A stretch of 64,000 nt of DNA from assembly GCF_026810365.1 (NCBI RefSeq), contig NZ_CP113948.1, positions 2,691,001 to 2,755,000 of the forward strand. Direction: 5' to 3'. A program made the translations under genes and the position numbers. This document shows positions 44,996-53,939 of this stretch, in pieces (the stretch's first letter is position 1; the number at the start of each line of letters is the position of its first letter). Under the pieces are notes generated by a model, which was not told where the DNA came from, did no database searches, and was given only the letters and a program-made list of their open reading frames with translations. The DNA comes from Flavobacterium praedii (GTDB taxonomy: Bacteria; Bacteroidota; Bacteroidia; Flavobacteriales; Flavobacteriaceae).

Positions 44996-45003
44996 TAATT
45001 TTG
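44996..45003 (+). promoter_or_regulatory. -7 promoter element of the DUF4271 gene
   Basis: TAATTTTG matches TAnnTTTG and ends 8 bases before the ATG, implying a leaderless or nearly leaderless transcript. Confidence 0.5.
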
Positions 45004-45011
45004 CTGTAATT

Positions 45012-45683
45012 ATGACTGAACATGTACTTCATCCTAGAATAACAGACACAAACGATTGGGTAAACCTCGTTTTTATATTAGCTTTTGGCATTATTGCACT
45101 GACTAAATCAGTCAATGAAAATCGATTTGAAGATTTTACAAAATTGATTTTCTCTGACAAGTACGCTCGAATTTACCGTGACAGCAGTCACTTGATGAGT
45201 ATTTTTACAATCTCCTTATTTTTTGTTCAGATCATTTCATTCTCCTTTTTTATACAAATTTTATTGAGTCGATTTGGATATGGATCAAAAACAGATTGGG
45301 TATTATTCATTCAAATATTCACTTTTGTCATTTACTTTATTTTATCCAAATATTTAATCGAAAAAATCATAGCCACATCTTTCAACATAGAAGAACTTGC
45401 AGAACAGTTTAATTTACAAAAAGTAACTTATAGAACATATGTAGGCCTATTATTACTACCAATTGACATAATTTTATTCTATTATGATTCAATTTTAAAA
45501 AATATACCACTGCTGGTTTTATATACTATATTCATTCTAAACGTTTTACTTTATACATACTCAATAAAAAATTACAGAAAAGAAATTTTCGGTAAGTTGT
45601 TTTATTTTATTTTATATCTTTGCACTCTTGAAATAGCACCCTATTATTTTATGTATTATTGGTTTACAAAAGGTAGCGTTTAG
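45012..45683 (+). CDS. DUF4271 membrane protein
   Basis: The protein starts MTEHVLHPRITDTNDWVN and has seven or so hydrophobic segments (TRP...-rich), such as LVFILAFGIIALTKSV, SLFFVQIISFSFFIQILL, LFIQIFTFVIYFILSKYLIE and a C-terminal YFILYLCTLEIAPYYFMYYW. This matches DUF4271. Its function is unknown; it precedes hemD by 12 bases, so the two are co-transcribed. The ATG at 45012 is preferred over an upstream extension (44946). Confidence 0.85.
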   Translation: MTEHVLHPRITDTNDWVNLVFILAFGIIALTKSVNENRFEDFTKLIFSDKYARIYRDSSHLMSIFTISLFFVQIISFSFFIQILLSRFGYGSKTDWVLFIQIFTFVIYFILSKYLIEKIIATSFNIEELAEQFNLQKVTYRTYVGLLLLPIDIILFYYDSILKNIPLLVLYTIFILNVLLYTYSIKNYRKEIFGKLFYFILYLCTLEIAPYYFMYYWFTKGSV

Positions 45684-45695
45684 AAAATAATTAAT

Positions 45696-46445
45696 ATGAA
45701 AGTGAAAACAATTTTGGTATCACAACCAGAACCTAAAGTGGAAAATTCTCCATACTTTGAGCTTCAACAAAAGCATAAAGTAAAAATTGATTTCAGACCT
45801 TTTATTCACGTAGAAGGAGTAAGCGCAAAAGAAATTAGACTACAAAAAATAGATCTAAATAACTACACAGCTATAATTTTAACAAGCAAGAATGGTGTAG
45901 ATCACTTTTTCAGAGTAGCTGAAGAAATGCGATACAAAGTTCCTGAAGGACTAAAATATTTCTGTCAATCTGAAGCTATTGCTTTTTACCTTCAAAAATA
46001 CGTAGTATACAGAAAACGTAAAATTTATGTTGGCCCAAAAGATTTTGCAGATTTATCGCCTTTAATCAAAAAATACAAAGACGAAAAATTCTTACTTCCA
46101 GCATCAGACCAATTAAATGCAGACATCCCTGTAACATTAAACGCTTTAAAAGTGGATTGGACTCCAGCAACTTTTTATAAAACGGTAATGAGCGACTTAT
46201 CGGATTTAGCAGATGTTTATTATGATGTTTTGGCTTTCTTTAGTCCTACTGGAATTAAATCTTTATACAAAAACTTCCCAGACTTCGAACAAAACAACAC
46301 TCGCATTGCCGTTTTTGGAAGTACGACTCAAAAGGAAGCTTTGGATTGTGGATTACGTGTAGACATTATGGCTCCAACACCTGGAACTCCGTCTATGACA
46401 ATGGCTTTAGAGAAATACATCATCGAAGCCAACAAAGGAAAATAG
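45696..46445 (+). CDS. hemD: Uroporphyrinogen-III synthase
   Basis: The enzyme cyclises hydroxymethylbilane in heme synthesis. The 249-residue protein has the two alternating alpha/beta halves with motifs ILVSQPEPKVENSPYFEL, AIILTSKNGVDHFF (near residue 66), and VLAFFSPTGIKSLYKNFP (near 180), plus a weakly conserved end APTPGTPSMTMALEKYI. Sequence conservation in this family is low, so the call rests on the order of motifs and length. Confidence 0.85.
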   Translation: MKVKTILVSQPEPKVENSPYFELQQKHKVKIDFRPFIHVEGVSAKEIRLQKIDLNNYTAIILTSKNGVDHFFRVAEEMRYKVPEGLKYFCQSEAIAFYLQKYVVYRKRKIYVGPKDFADLSPLIKKYKDEKFLLPASDQLNADIPVTLNALKVDWTPATFYKTVMSDLSDLADVYYDVLAFFSPTGIKSLYKNFPDFEQNNTRIAVFGSTTQKEALDCGLRVDIMAPTPGTPSMTMALEKYIIEANKGK

Positions 46446-46484
46446 ATTAATTTGAAATAGCAATTGCAATTTCACAACCATAAA

Positions 46485-46529
46485 AAAAATTCCAAATCCC
46501 AATCATAAAATTGGTATTTGGAATTTTTT
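46485..46529. terminator. Bidirectional terminator between hemD and the zinc peptidase gene
   Basis: AAAAATTCCAAATCCCAAT pairs with ATTGGTATTTGGAATTTTT (one mismatch) around a 6-base loop, between convergent genes. It resembles the hairpin behind leuS. Confidence 0.85.
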
Positions 46530-46546
46530 ATTTAATACTGTCTTCA

Positions 46547-47233
46547 TTAGTTTCTTCTGCCTCCCATATAAATAGAAACGTAATACAACAAAGTTGCTAT
46601 TGACCCCAAAGCGGCCACAACATAAGTTCTAGCAGCCCATTTTAGAGAATCTTTAGCCCCGGCATGTTCTTGTTGTGTCAACATATTTTTGTTCTCCAGC
46701 CAAGCCAAAGCACGATTACTTGCATCGTATTCTACCGGCAAAGTTACAATAGAAAACAAAGTCGTTGCAGCAAAAATAATAATCCCGATTAAAAGCAATT
46801 GTGGAAAAGTACGCAACATTAAGATTCCTGCCAATAAAATCCATTGCATATAGGTCGAAGCCACATTTACAATTGGCACCAATTGAGAACGCATCGACAG
46901 CCATTGATACCCCACAGCATGTTGTACTGCATGACCACATTCATGAGCCGCAACAGCTGCTGCTGCTGCATTCCTTTGATTAAAAACCGCTTCACTCAAA
47001 TTAACCGTTTTATCCACTGGATTATAATGATCCGTTAATTGACCAGGTGTTGAAATTACTCGTACATCACGAATTCCGTTATCTGCGAGCATTTTCTCTG
47101 CGATTTCGGCACCCGACATGCCGTTTTGCAAATGCAATTTCGAATAAAATTCAAATTTATTCTTTAGTGTAGAACTCACTAACCAACTTGCCAGCATGAT
47201 CGCGCCCGCAAGAATTAAATAACTCATTCCCAT
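46547..47233 (-). CDS. Membrane-bound zinc metallopeptidase (HExxH-like, HECGH)
   Basis: The 228-residue protein has an N-terminal membrane helix (YLILAGAIMLASWLVSS), a zinc site AAHECGHAVQHA near residues 95-106, and two further membrane segments (VASTYMQWILLAGILML, LLIGIIIFAATTLFSIVTLPVEYDAS). This matches the zinc-dependent neutral peptidase (YugP-like) family. Its substrates are unknown. Confidence 0.88.
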   Translation of the reverse strand: MGMSYLILAGAIMLASWLVSSTLKNKFEFYSKLHLQNGMSGAEIAEKMLADNGIRDVRVISTPGQLTDHYNPVDKTVNLSEAVFNQRNAAAAAVAAHECGHAVQHAVGYQWLSMRSQLVPIVNVASTYMQWILLAGILMLRTFPQLLLIGIIIFAATTLFSIVTLPVEYDASNRALAWLENKNMLTQQEHAGAKDSLKWAARTYVVAALGSIATLLYYVSIYMGGRRN

Positions 47234-47362
47234 ATTTTTGTTTTTTATTTAAAGTTTAAAATCTATATATCAAACATCAAATTCTGAACCAAATTTAGAA
47301 AATGCCAATTTGACATCCGTTAAAAATTCATTAAAAAAAATATTTCAATGACAATGACAATA

Positions 47363-47410
47363 AAAAATCCAAACTCCAATTAACAGATTGTTATTGGAAT
47401 TTGGATTTTT
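47363..47410 (-). terminator. Terminator of leuS
   Basis: AAAAATCCAAACTCCAAT and its partner ATTGGAATTTGGATTTTT form a long stem around TAACAGATTGTT. It lies about 60 bases past the leuS stop and resembles the hemD/peptidase terminator. Confidence 0.8.
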
Positions 47411-47467
47411 AAATATTTAATGGATCAGTTGCATTTACAATTCACAGCTAACCATTCACAATTAAGC

Positions 47468-50400
47468 TTACCCCACCAAGTTGATAATTTTCCCCGGAAC
47501 GATAATTACCTTGTTTGGCGTTTTACCATCTAGTTGTTTGATGGTTCTTTCGTCTTTCATTACGATTTCCTCGATTTGTTCCTTGGTTAAATCCAAAGGC
47601 AAAACCATAGTAAAACGCATTTTTCCGTTGAAAGAAACTGGATATTCTTTATCACTTTCTACCAAATGTTTTTCGACCAAAACAGGAAAAGGAACCGTTG
47701 CAATAGAACCTGTATTCCCTAGCAACGACCATAATTCTTCGGCGATGTGCGGCGCATAAGGAGAAATTACAATAGCTAATGGTTCCAAAATGGCACGAGA
47801 ATGACAATTTTGAGCTGACAATTCATTCACACAAATCATAAACTGCGAAACCGAAGTATTGAAAGAGAAACTCTCGATATCCTCAGCCACTTTTTTGATG
47901 GTTTTGTGCAATGATTTTAGGTTGTCTTTCGTTGGTTCATCATTGGTTACAATCAAACCGTTTTCGTCAAAATACAAACGGCACAGTTTTTTCAAGAAAC
48001 CAAAAACTCCAGAAATTCCAGCCGTATTCCAAGGTTTCGCTTGTTCCAATGGTCCTAAGAACATTTCATACAAACGCAACGTATCGGCTCCATATTCATT
48101 ACAAATATCATCAGGAGTTACCACATTGTATTTTGATTTCGACATTTTTTCTACTTCGCGACCTACTATGTATTTTCCGTTGTCTTCACAGATGAATTGA
48201 GAATTTGCGTAATCTTCTCTCCAAGATTTGAATTTCACTTCATCTAATTCATCAGAAGAATTTACGATTGAAACATCAACATGGATTGGAGTTAATTGCA
48301 TAGACAGTTGCCCTCCTAAACCTATTCCTCCTGCATTAGGAAAAACACTATTTAAAGTATCTAAATATATTTTTTTAGCTTTCGCTATTTCTTCCTCATC
48401 ACCTTTAACAATTTTTTCATATTTAGATTTAGTTATGAAAAAACTTGGCATTTTTGGATCTAAAATATCAAATGGCTTATCAGCATCAGGACTGGTTATT
48501 TTCATCCAAGAAATTCTATAAACAAAAGCACTCGTCCCTAAAATCATTCCTTGATTAATCAGTTTCTTGAATGGTTCTTCGGTTGGCGCAAAACCTTTGT
48601 CTTTTAAGAATTTGTTCCAAAAACGGGAATACAATAAGTGACCTGTTGCGTGTTCGCTTCCGCCAATATATAAATCCACACTTTCCCAATATTTCAAAGC
48701 TTCCTTGCTGGCAAATTCGTTCTCGTTGTGCGCATCCATATAACGCATCCAGTACCAAGAGCTTCCTGCCCAACCCGGCATGGTGTTAAGCTCAAGCCCC
48801 CAAACCCCCGAAGGAGGATTAGCCGCGTCTTCAACAGAGACGATTTCGTTTTTATTGGTATCCCAATGCCAAGCTTTTGCATTTCCTAAAGGCGGTTGCC
48901 CATCTTCAGTCGGGAGATATTTCTCTACTTCTGGCAAGATGATTGGTAAATGTTGCGCATCGATCATTTGCGGCAAGCCATTCACGTAATACACTGGGAA
49001 AGGCTCTCCCCAATAGCGCTGACGAGAGAAAACCGCATCACGCAAACGGTAATTGATTTTCCCTTTTCCTTGATTTATTTTTTCTAATTCCTCAATTATT
49101 TTTTTAGTAGCTTCTTTGTAATTCAATCCGTTTAGGAAATCCGAATTGGCAATTTCCACATTGTCTTTTGAACCGTAAGCTGCTGCCGAAATATCCACAT
49201 TCGCAAAAATGTTTTTGATTTCGGGCATTCCTTTTTGACCTTTGAAGAAATTTGCAAAAGCATAATCTCTTTCATCACCACAAGGGACCGCCATTACAGC
49301 ACCTGTTCCGTAACCAGCCAAAACATAATCCCCAATCCAAACTGGAATTGGTTCCTTGGTAAACGGATGCTCGGCATACGCTCCTGTGAAAACTCCCGAA
49401 ATGGTTTTTACATCCGCCATACGCTCTCTTTCAGAACGCTTGGCTGTTTTTTCGATATAGGCTTCCACTTCTGCTTTTTGTTCAGCAGTTGTGATTTGAG
49501 CCACCAATTCGTGTTCTGGTGCCAAAGTCATAAACGTAACTCCGAAAATCGTATCAGGTCTAGTCGTAAAAACATCTATGTTAGCCTGATGTTCTTTTAC
49601 ATTAAAAGAAACCATCGCTCCCACCGATTTTCCAATCCAGTTTCTTTGGCTTTCTTTGATGCTCTCGCTCCAATCTATATCATTCAGACCTTGCAACAAA
49701 CGTTCCGCATAGGCAGAAATTCGCATACTCCATTGCGTCATTTTTTTGCGAATTACAGGATATCCACCACGTTCCGAAACACCGTTCACGATTTCGTCAT
49801 TTGCCAAAACCGTTCCCAATCCCGGACACCAGTTCACTTCGGTCTCCGCCAAATACGTCAATCGGTATTGCAACAAAATTTTCTCCTGCTGTTCTTTTGC
49901 GAAAGCATTCCATTCATTTGCCGAAAACACTTCAATAGCATCGTCACAAACTGCATTTATATTGGCATTCCCTTCAGTAGAAAAAACTGCTGTCAAGGTC
50001 GAAATATCTTCGGCTTTATCCGAATTTCTATTGTACCAAGAATTAAACAATTGGATAAAAATCCATTGTGTATGTTTGTAATAATCAGGATTCGAAGTAC
50101 GCACTTCACGATCCCAATCAAATGAAAACCCTATTTTGTCCAATTGCTTTCGGTACCCAGCAATCTCTTTTCCTTCTTTGTCCAAACCACCGTCAATATT
50201 TACCGAAGTTGTATCTTCTGGCCGTTGCCCAGTCTGAATTGCATATTGTTCCGCTGGCAATCCAAAACTATCATACCCCATTGGGTGCAAAACGTTAAAA
50301 CCTTGGTGTCTTTTGTATCTCGAATACACATCTGATGCGATGTACCCTAGCGGATGCCCCACATGCAATCCCGCTCCAGAAGGATACGGAAACATATCCA

Positions 50401-50506
50401 ACACATAATGTTTTGGTTTGTCTGAGTTATTTTGAGCTGCAAAAGTTTTATGCTCTGCCCAGTATTTTTGCCATTTGGCTTCAATTTCGTTCGGATTGTA
50501 TTTCAT
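47468..50506 (-). CDS. leuS: Leucine--tRNA ligase with two unusual insertions
   Basis: LeuS charges tRNA-Leu. HIGH-like FPYPSGAGLHVGHPLGY (near residue 40) and KMSKSKYN (near residue 780) are intact, and an editing domain lies between. At 1012 residues it is longer than the Bacteroidetes LeuS I would expect (about 920-950). One insertion, NPPSGVWGLE, is encoded by a GC-rich palindromic element at 48793-48820, beside the conserved NTMPGWAGSSWYWMRYMD. A second is an apparent 60-70-residue addition between TSAFVYR and LTPIHVDVS that contains a lysine-rich helix. The leader is triplicated. Confidence 0.94.
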   Translation of the reverse strand: MKYNPNEIEAKWQKYWAEHKTFAAQNNSDKPKHYVLDMFPYPSGAGLHVGHPLGYIASDVYSRYKRHQGFNVLHPMGYDSFGLPAEQYAIQTGQRPEDTTSVNIDGGLDKEGKEIAGYRKQLDKIGFSFDWDREVRTSNPDYYKHTQWIFIQLFNSWYNRNSDKAEDISTLTAVFSTEGNANINAVCDDAIEVFSANEWNAFAKEQQEKILLQYRLTYLAETEVNWCPGLGTVLANDEIVNGVSERGGYPVIRKKMTQWSMRISAYAERLLQGLNDIDWSESIKESQRNWIGKSVGAMVSFNVKEHQANIDVFTTRPDTIFGVTFMTLAPEHELVAQITTAEQKAEVEAYIEKTAKRSERERMADVKTISGVFTGAYAEHPFTKEPIPVWIGDYVLAGYGTGAVMAVPCGDERDYAFANFFKGQKGMPEIKNIFANVDISAAAYGSKDNVEIANSDFLNGLNYKEATKKIIEELEKINQGKGKINYRLRDAVFSRQRYWGEPFPVYYVNGLPQMIDAQHLPIILPEVEKYLPTEDGQPPLGNAKAWHWDTNKNEIVSVEDAANPPSGVWGLELNTMPGWAGSSWYWMRYMDAHNENEFASKEALKYWESVDLYIGGSEHATGHLLYSRFWNKFLKDKGFAPTEEPFKKLINQGMILGTSAFVYRISWMKITSPDADKPFDILDPKMPSFFITKSKYEKIVKGDEEEIAKAKKIYLDTLNSVFPNAGGIGLGGQLSMQLTPIHVDVSIVNSSDELDEVKFKSWREDYANSQFICEDNGKYIVGREVEKMSKSKYNVVTPDDICNEYGADTLRLYEMFLGPLEQAKPWNTAGISGVFGFLKKLCRLYFDENGLIVTNDEPTKDNLKSLHKTIKKVAEDIESFSFNTSVSQFMICVNELSAQNCHSRAILEPLAIVISPYAPHIAEELWSLLGNTGSIATVPFPVLVEKHLVESDKEYPVSFNGKMRFTMVLPLDLTKEQIEEIVMKDERTIKQLDGKTPNKVIIVPGKIINLVG
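48793..48820 (+). repeat. In-frame GC-rich palindromic element (copy 2, within leuS)
   Basis: CAAGCCCCCAAACCCCCGAA (48793-48812) followed by GGAGGATT is the near-identical counterpart of 38516-38543, differing at about three of 27 positions. In leuS it is translated from the opposite strand as NPPSGVWGL. Confidence 0.7.
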
Positions 50507-50668
50507 TCCTTTTTTTTATTGTTTTTTAATGGAGTCATGCTGTCGCAAAAGCTCTACTCATTCCTTTTTTTTATTGTTTTTTAATGGAGTCATGCTGTCG
50601 CAAAAGCTCTACTCATTCCTTTTTATTTATTGTTTTTTTAATGGAGTCATGCTATCGCAAACTCAAGT
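50504..50668 (-). repeat. Three tandem 55-bp copies of the leuS leader, each with a start codon
   Basis: Units begin at 50504, 50559 and 50614 on the plus strand. Each ends (minus strand) in AAAAAGGAATG. The first unit's ATG starts leuS. The ATGs of units two and three each begin an eight-codon frame MSRAFATA ending in TGA. The distal unit has a few differences. Confidence 0.9.
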
Positions 50669-50839
50669 CCTATTATAAAATTCTAAGTAACTGCGTTACT
50701 AAGTTGTCAAGTTTTTTGTCGCAAAGACTATTTGAGGTGCCAAATTTACATTTATTGTACGAAAGTTAAAACTTTGGGACTTATTAACTTCAAATTAAAG
50801 AATATGTTTATTATTTTTACCCCATAATTTAGATATACT

Positions 50840-51715
50840 ATGAGCTCATCATTTGAAAAGTTTCAAAAACGCAGGTTAATTTCCTCTTATTTTTCAGTAG
50901 TACTAAGTGTATTCTTGGTATTATTCCTATTAGGTATCTTGGGATTTTTTATAATCAATTCCAAAAAACTAGCCGATGACTTCAGAGAAGAAATAGCAAT
51001 GACTGTTTTTTTTAAAAAAGAAGCCAATGATACCATTTTAAAATCTTTTGGTCAAGAAATGAAAAGAGCCAAATTCGCAAAATCTTTTGTTTATGTTTCC
51101 AAAGAACAAGCAGCAAAAGAGCATACCGATATTATTGGTGAAGATTTCGTAACCTTCTTGGGTGAAAACCCTCTACAAAATTCATACGACATTCACTTAA
51201 AAGCAGATTACGTAATTAAAGATAGTATTGCCAAAATTGAATCCAATTTACGAAAAAACCCGATGATTTCTGATATTGTTTACGACAAACAATTAGTAAA
51301 CTTAGTAAACGACAACATCAAGAAAGTCAGTATGTGGATTTTGATCATCAGTGCCTTCTTGACCTTTATAGCGGTACTTTTAATCAATAGTTCGCTACGC
51401 CTTTCGATATATTCCAATCGTTTTATTATAAAAACCATGCAAATGGTTGGCGCTACCAAAGCCTTTATCCGAAAACCATTTGTAATGCGTAGCATCAAAC
51501 TGGGTATGATTGGTGCTGGCCTAGCTATTCTTGCTTTAATTGGCGTGTTAATTTATTTGGAAAACAGTTTTCCAGACCTTGGAATCCTAGATGACAAATT
51601 ATTGATTGGACTTGTATTAATCGCTGTATTTGGACTTGGCGTTTTAATCACTTGGCTGAGTACTTATTTTGCCACACAACGTTTCTTGAATTTAAGAACA
51701 GACGACCTTTATTAA
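50840..51715 (+). CDS. ftsX: Cell-division ABC transporter permease FtsX
   Basis: The 291-residue protein has the FtsX arrangement: an N-terminal membrane helix (YFSVVLSVFLVLFLLGILGFFII), an extracytoplasmic domain (about residues 45-165), and three further helices with the FtsX segment MQMVGATKAFIRKPFVMRS. FtsX with FtsE regulates cell-wall hydrolases at division; no ftsE is near. DUF3098, uppP and truB follow on the same strand and may form one transcript. Confidence 0.9.
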   Translation: MSSSFEKFQKRRLISSYFSVVLSVFLVLFLLGILGFFIINSKKLADDFREEIAMTVFFKKEANDTILKSFGQEMKRAKFAKSFVYVSKEQAAKEHTDIIGEDFVTFLGENPLQNSYDIHLKADYVIKDSIAKIESNLRKNPMISDIVYDKQLVNLVNDNIKKVSMWILIISAFLTFIAVLLINSSLRLSIYSNRFIIKTMQMVGATKAFIRKPFVMRSIKLGMIGAGLAILALIGVLIYLENSFPDLGILDDKLLIGLVLIAVFGLGVLITWLSTYFATQRFLNLRTDDLY

Positions 51716-51807
51716 TTTTAGATTGCAGATATAAGTCTGTACATTTCAGTTATAAAACATAAACTTAAAACAGCGGATGAGATTATTTCGTCCCTCACAA
51801 TAACAAA

Positions 51808-52047
51808 ATGAAAAACGAAGAAAACAAACACGAGTTCCTTTTTGAAAAAATAAACTATAAAATTCTATTAATCGGAATTGGTGTAATTGCATTGGGATTT
51901 ATTCTAATGTCTGGTGGAGGAAGTGATGACCCTAATGTTTTCAATGAATCTGTTTTTGATTTCCGAAGAATACGTTTGGCTCCAACCACCGTTTTAATTG
52001 GTTTTGGAATTACCATTTATGCCATTCTTAAAAACCCTAAAAAATAG
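51808..52047 (+). CDS. DUF3098 small membrane protein
   Basis: The 79-residue protein has two hydrophobic helices (YKILLIGIGVIALGFILMSG and LAPTTVLIGFGITIYAIL) linked by GGGSDDPNVFNESVFDFRRIRL, which matches DUF3098. Its function is unknown; it is widespread beside ftsX and uppP genes in Bacteroidetes. Confidence 0.85.
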   Translation: MKNEENKHEFLFEKINYKILLIGIGVIALGFILMSGGGSDDPNVFNESVFDFRRIRLAPTTVLIGFGITIYAILKNPKK

Positions 52048-52129
52048 TAAGCAGTGATCTGTAATAAGTTTGCAGTAAAAGCAAGCAAAAAAACTGAACA
52101 CTAAAAAACTGAACACTGATCACTACAAA
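52048..52129 (+). repeat. Spacer repeat upstream of uppP (related to the spacer before frr)
   Basis: It contains GTTTGCAGTAAAA and two ACTGAACACT units plus GATCACT, all shared with 56373-56449. TAAGTTTG inside matches TAnnTTTG, so the element may carry a promoter. Confidence 0.5.
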
Positions 52130-52927
52130 ATGAATACACTACAAGCTATTATCCTTGCCATTATTGAAGGAATCACAGAATTTTTACCCGTTTCTTCTAC
52201 TGGGCATATGATTATCGCATCGTCTTTTTTTGGAATCGCGCACGATGATTTTACAAAACTCTTCACCATTGTCATTCAATTAGGAGCAATCTTATCAGTA
52301 GTGGTTTTGTATTTCAAACGCTTTTTTCAAACTTTTGATTTTTATTTCAAATTATTGGTTGCCTTTATACCCGCAGTTGTCTTTGGATTACTTTTTAGCA
52401 AAAAAATTGATGCATTACTCGAAAATCCTGTAACTGTAGCCATTTCTTTATTAATAGGCGGAATCATTTTATTGAAAGTTGACCAATGGTTTAACAACCC
52501 AGACGTATCTGAAAACACTCAAGAAATCACCTATTTACAAGCATTAAAAATTGGTTTATTTCAATGCATTGCTATGATTCCTGGTGTATCGAGAAGTGGA
52601 GCCACAATTGTTGGTGGAATGTCTCAAAAACTATCACGTACCTCTGCTGCTGAGTTTTCTTTTTTTCTTGCAGTTCCAACTATGCTTGGAGCAACAGTAA
52701 AAAAATGTTACGATTATTACAAAGACGGTTTTGTATTATCTCACGACCAAATCAATTACTTGGTTATTGGAAATATCGTTGCTTTTATTGTAGCGCTTTT
52801 GGCCATTAAAAGTTTCATTGGCTTTTTGACAAAAAATGGATTTAAAGTATTTGGTTACTACCGAATTATCGCTGGAATAATACTACTCGCCATTCACTTT
52901 TTCATTCATCCTTTGACCGTACTTTAA
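52130..52927 (+). CDS. uppP: Undecaprenyl-diphosphate phosphatase
   Basis: The membrane enzyme regenerates undecaprenyl phosphate for cell-wall synthesis. The BacA signatures [16 protein letters not shown] (near residue 12) and [10 protein letters not shown] (near 152) with catalytic Glu, Ser, His and Arg are present, and about seven transmembrane segments fit the family. Its TAA stop shares the final A with the truB ATG (TAATG). Confidence 0.96.
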   Translation: MNTLQAIILAIIEGITEFLPVSSTGHMIIASSFFGIAHDDFTKLFTIVIQLGAILSVVVLYFKRFFQTFDFYFKLLVAFIPAVVFGLLFSKKIDALLENPVTVAISLLIGGIILLKVDQWFNNPDVSENTQEITYLQALKIGLFQCIAMIPGVSRSGATIVGGMSQKLSRTSAAEFSFFLAVPTMLGATVKKCYDYYKDGFVLSHDQINYLVIGNIVAFIVALLAIKSFIGFLTKNGFKVFGYYRIIAGIILLAIHFFIHPLTVL

Positions 52928-53625
52928 TGACAACCGAAGATTTTTTAAACGGACAAATTCTCTTAATAGACAAACCTTTGCACTTTACTTCTTTTCAAGC
53001 GGTAAATAAGCTCAAGTATGCGCTAATCAATAAAGCAGGATTGCCCAAAAAATTCAAGATTGGTCACGCAGGAACATTAGACCCTCTCGCTTCTGGTTTA
53101 CTATTGGTTTGTACTGGGAAATTCACCAAAAGAATTACCGAATTACAAGGGCAAGCCAAAGAATATACAGGAACGTTCTATATTGGAGCCACTACTCCAT
53201 CTTATGATTTAGAAACTGAAATTGATCAAACTTTCCCGACAGAACATATCGATGAATCTTTGATACACGAAACGGTAAAACAATTTTTGGGAGAAATTGA
53301 TCAAAAACCACCAATTTTTTCAGCTATAAAAAAAGACGGGATTCGTTTGTATGAACATGCACGCGCAGGAGAAATTGTAGAAATTGCTGCTAGAAAAACA
53401 ACTATTCACGAATTTGAAATTACCAGAATTGCACTTCCCGAAGTCGATTTTAGAGTGGTTTGCAGTAAAGGAACTTACATTCGTTCTCTTGCCTTTGATT
53501 TTGGACGCGCCATGAATTCGGGATCACACTTGACTGTTTTACGTCGGACCAAAATTGGCGATTACAATGTGGAGAATGCCATAGATGTCAACTTATTCGA
53601 GCAAACTCTTTCTACAGATAAATGA
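52927..53625 (+). CDS. truB: tRNA pseudouridine-55 synthase TruB
   Basis: TruB converts U55 of tRNA to pseudouridine. The catalytic Asp is in IGHAGTLDPLASGLL near residues 45-59, with IDKPLHFTSFQAVNKL at the start and KGTYIRSLAFDFG near residue 178. It overlaps uppP by one base and is followed by a terminator. Confidence 0.96.
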   Translation: MTTEDFLNGQILLIDKPLHFTSFQAVNKLKYALINKAGLPKKFKIGHAGTLDPLASGLLLVCTGKFTKRITELQGQAKEYTGTFYIGATTPSYDLETEIDQTFPTEHIDESLIHETVKQFLGEIDQKPPIFSAIKKDGIRLYEHARAGEIVEIAARKTTIHEFEITRIALPEVDFRVVCSKGTYIRSLAFDFGRAMNSGSHLTVLRRTKIGDYNVENAIDVNLFEQTLSTDK

Positions 53626-53627
53626 TA

Positions 53628-53673
53628 AAAAAAACACATGACAAATACAGAATTGAATTTGCGATGTGTTTTT
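53628..53673 (+). terminator. Terminator of the truB transcript
   Basis: AAAAACACAT pairs with ATGTGTTTTT around a loop that has its own CAAAT/ATTTG stem, then a T-run. Confidence 0.75.
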
Positions 53674-53939
53674 AATAAGATCAAAGTAATTTTACTTCAT
53701 ACTTTTTTTCAACTTGTCTAAAATTTGGTTAATAATGGGTGGCACTTTCATTTCCAAATAAGAAATGTGATACATAATCATAAACCTTTTCAAATAGATT
53801 TTTCATAATGATGTTTTTTTTAATTGTTGAACAATAGTTAAACACACCAATAAAAAAAAGTAAATCAAAACAATAGACCCGGTTGGCAATCACTAAGTTA
53901 CACTTATTTTAGATATAAAAAAATAAATCAAAAAATAAA
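53674..53939. other. Gap with two possible minus-strand mini-ORFs
   Basis: No firm gene is seen. Two minus-strand short frames overlap: 53729-53806 (25 codons, MKNLFEKVYDYVSHFLFGNE...) and 53692-53751 (19 codons, MKVPPIINQILDKLKKSMK). The first has an amphipathic aromatic pattern and an A-rich leader, so one of them could be a small protein, or both could be fragments of one frameshifted gene. Confidence is low. Confidence 0.25.

Noticed and set aside
49235..50125. A 296-codon open frame opposite leuS
   Set aside because: It is the antisense reading of a clearly conserved leuS; no family motif and the codon pattern follows leuS.
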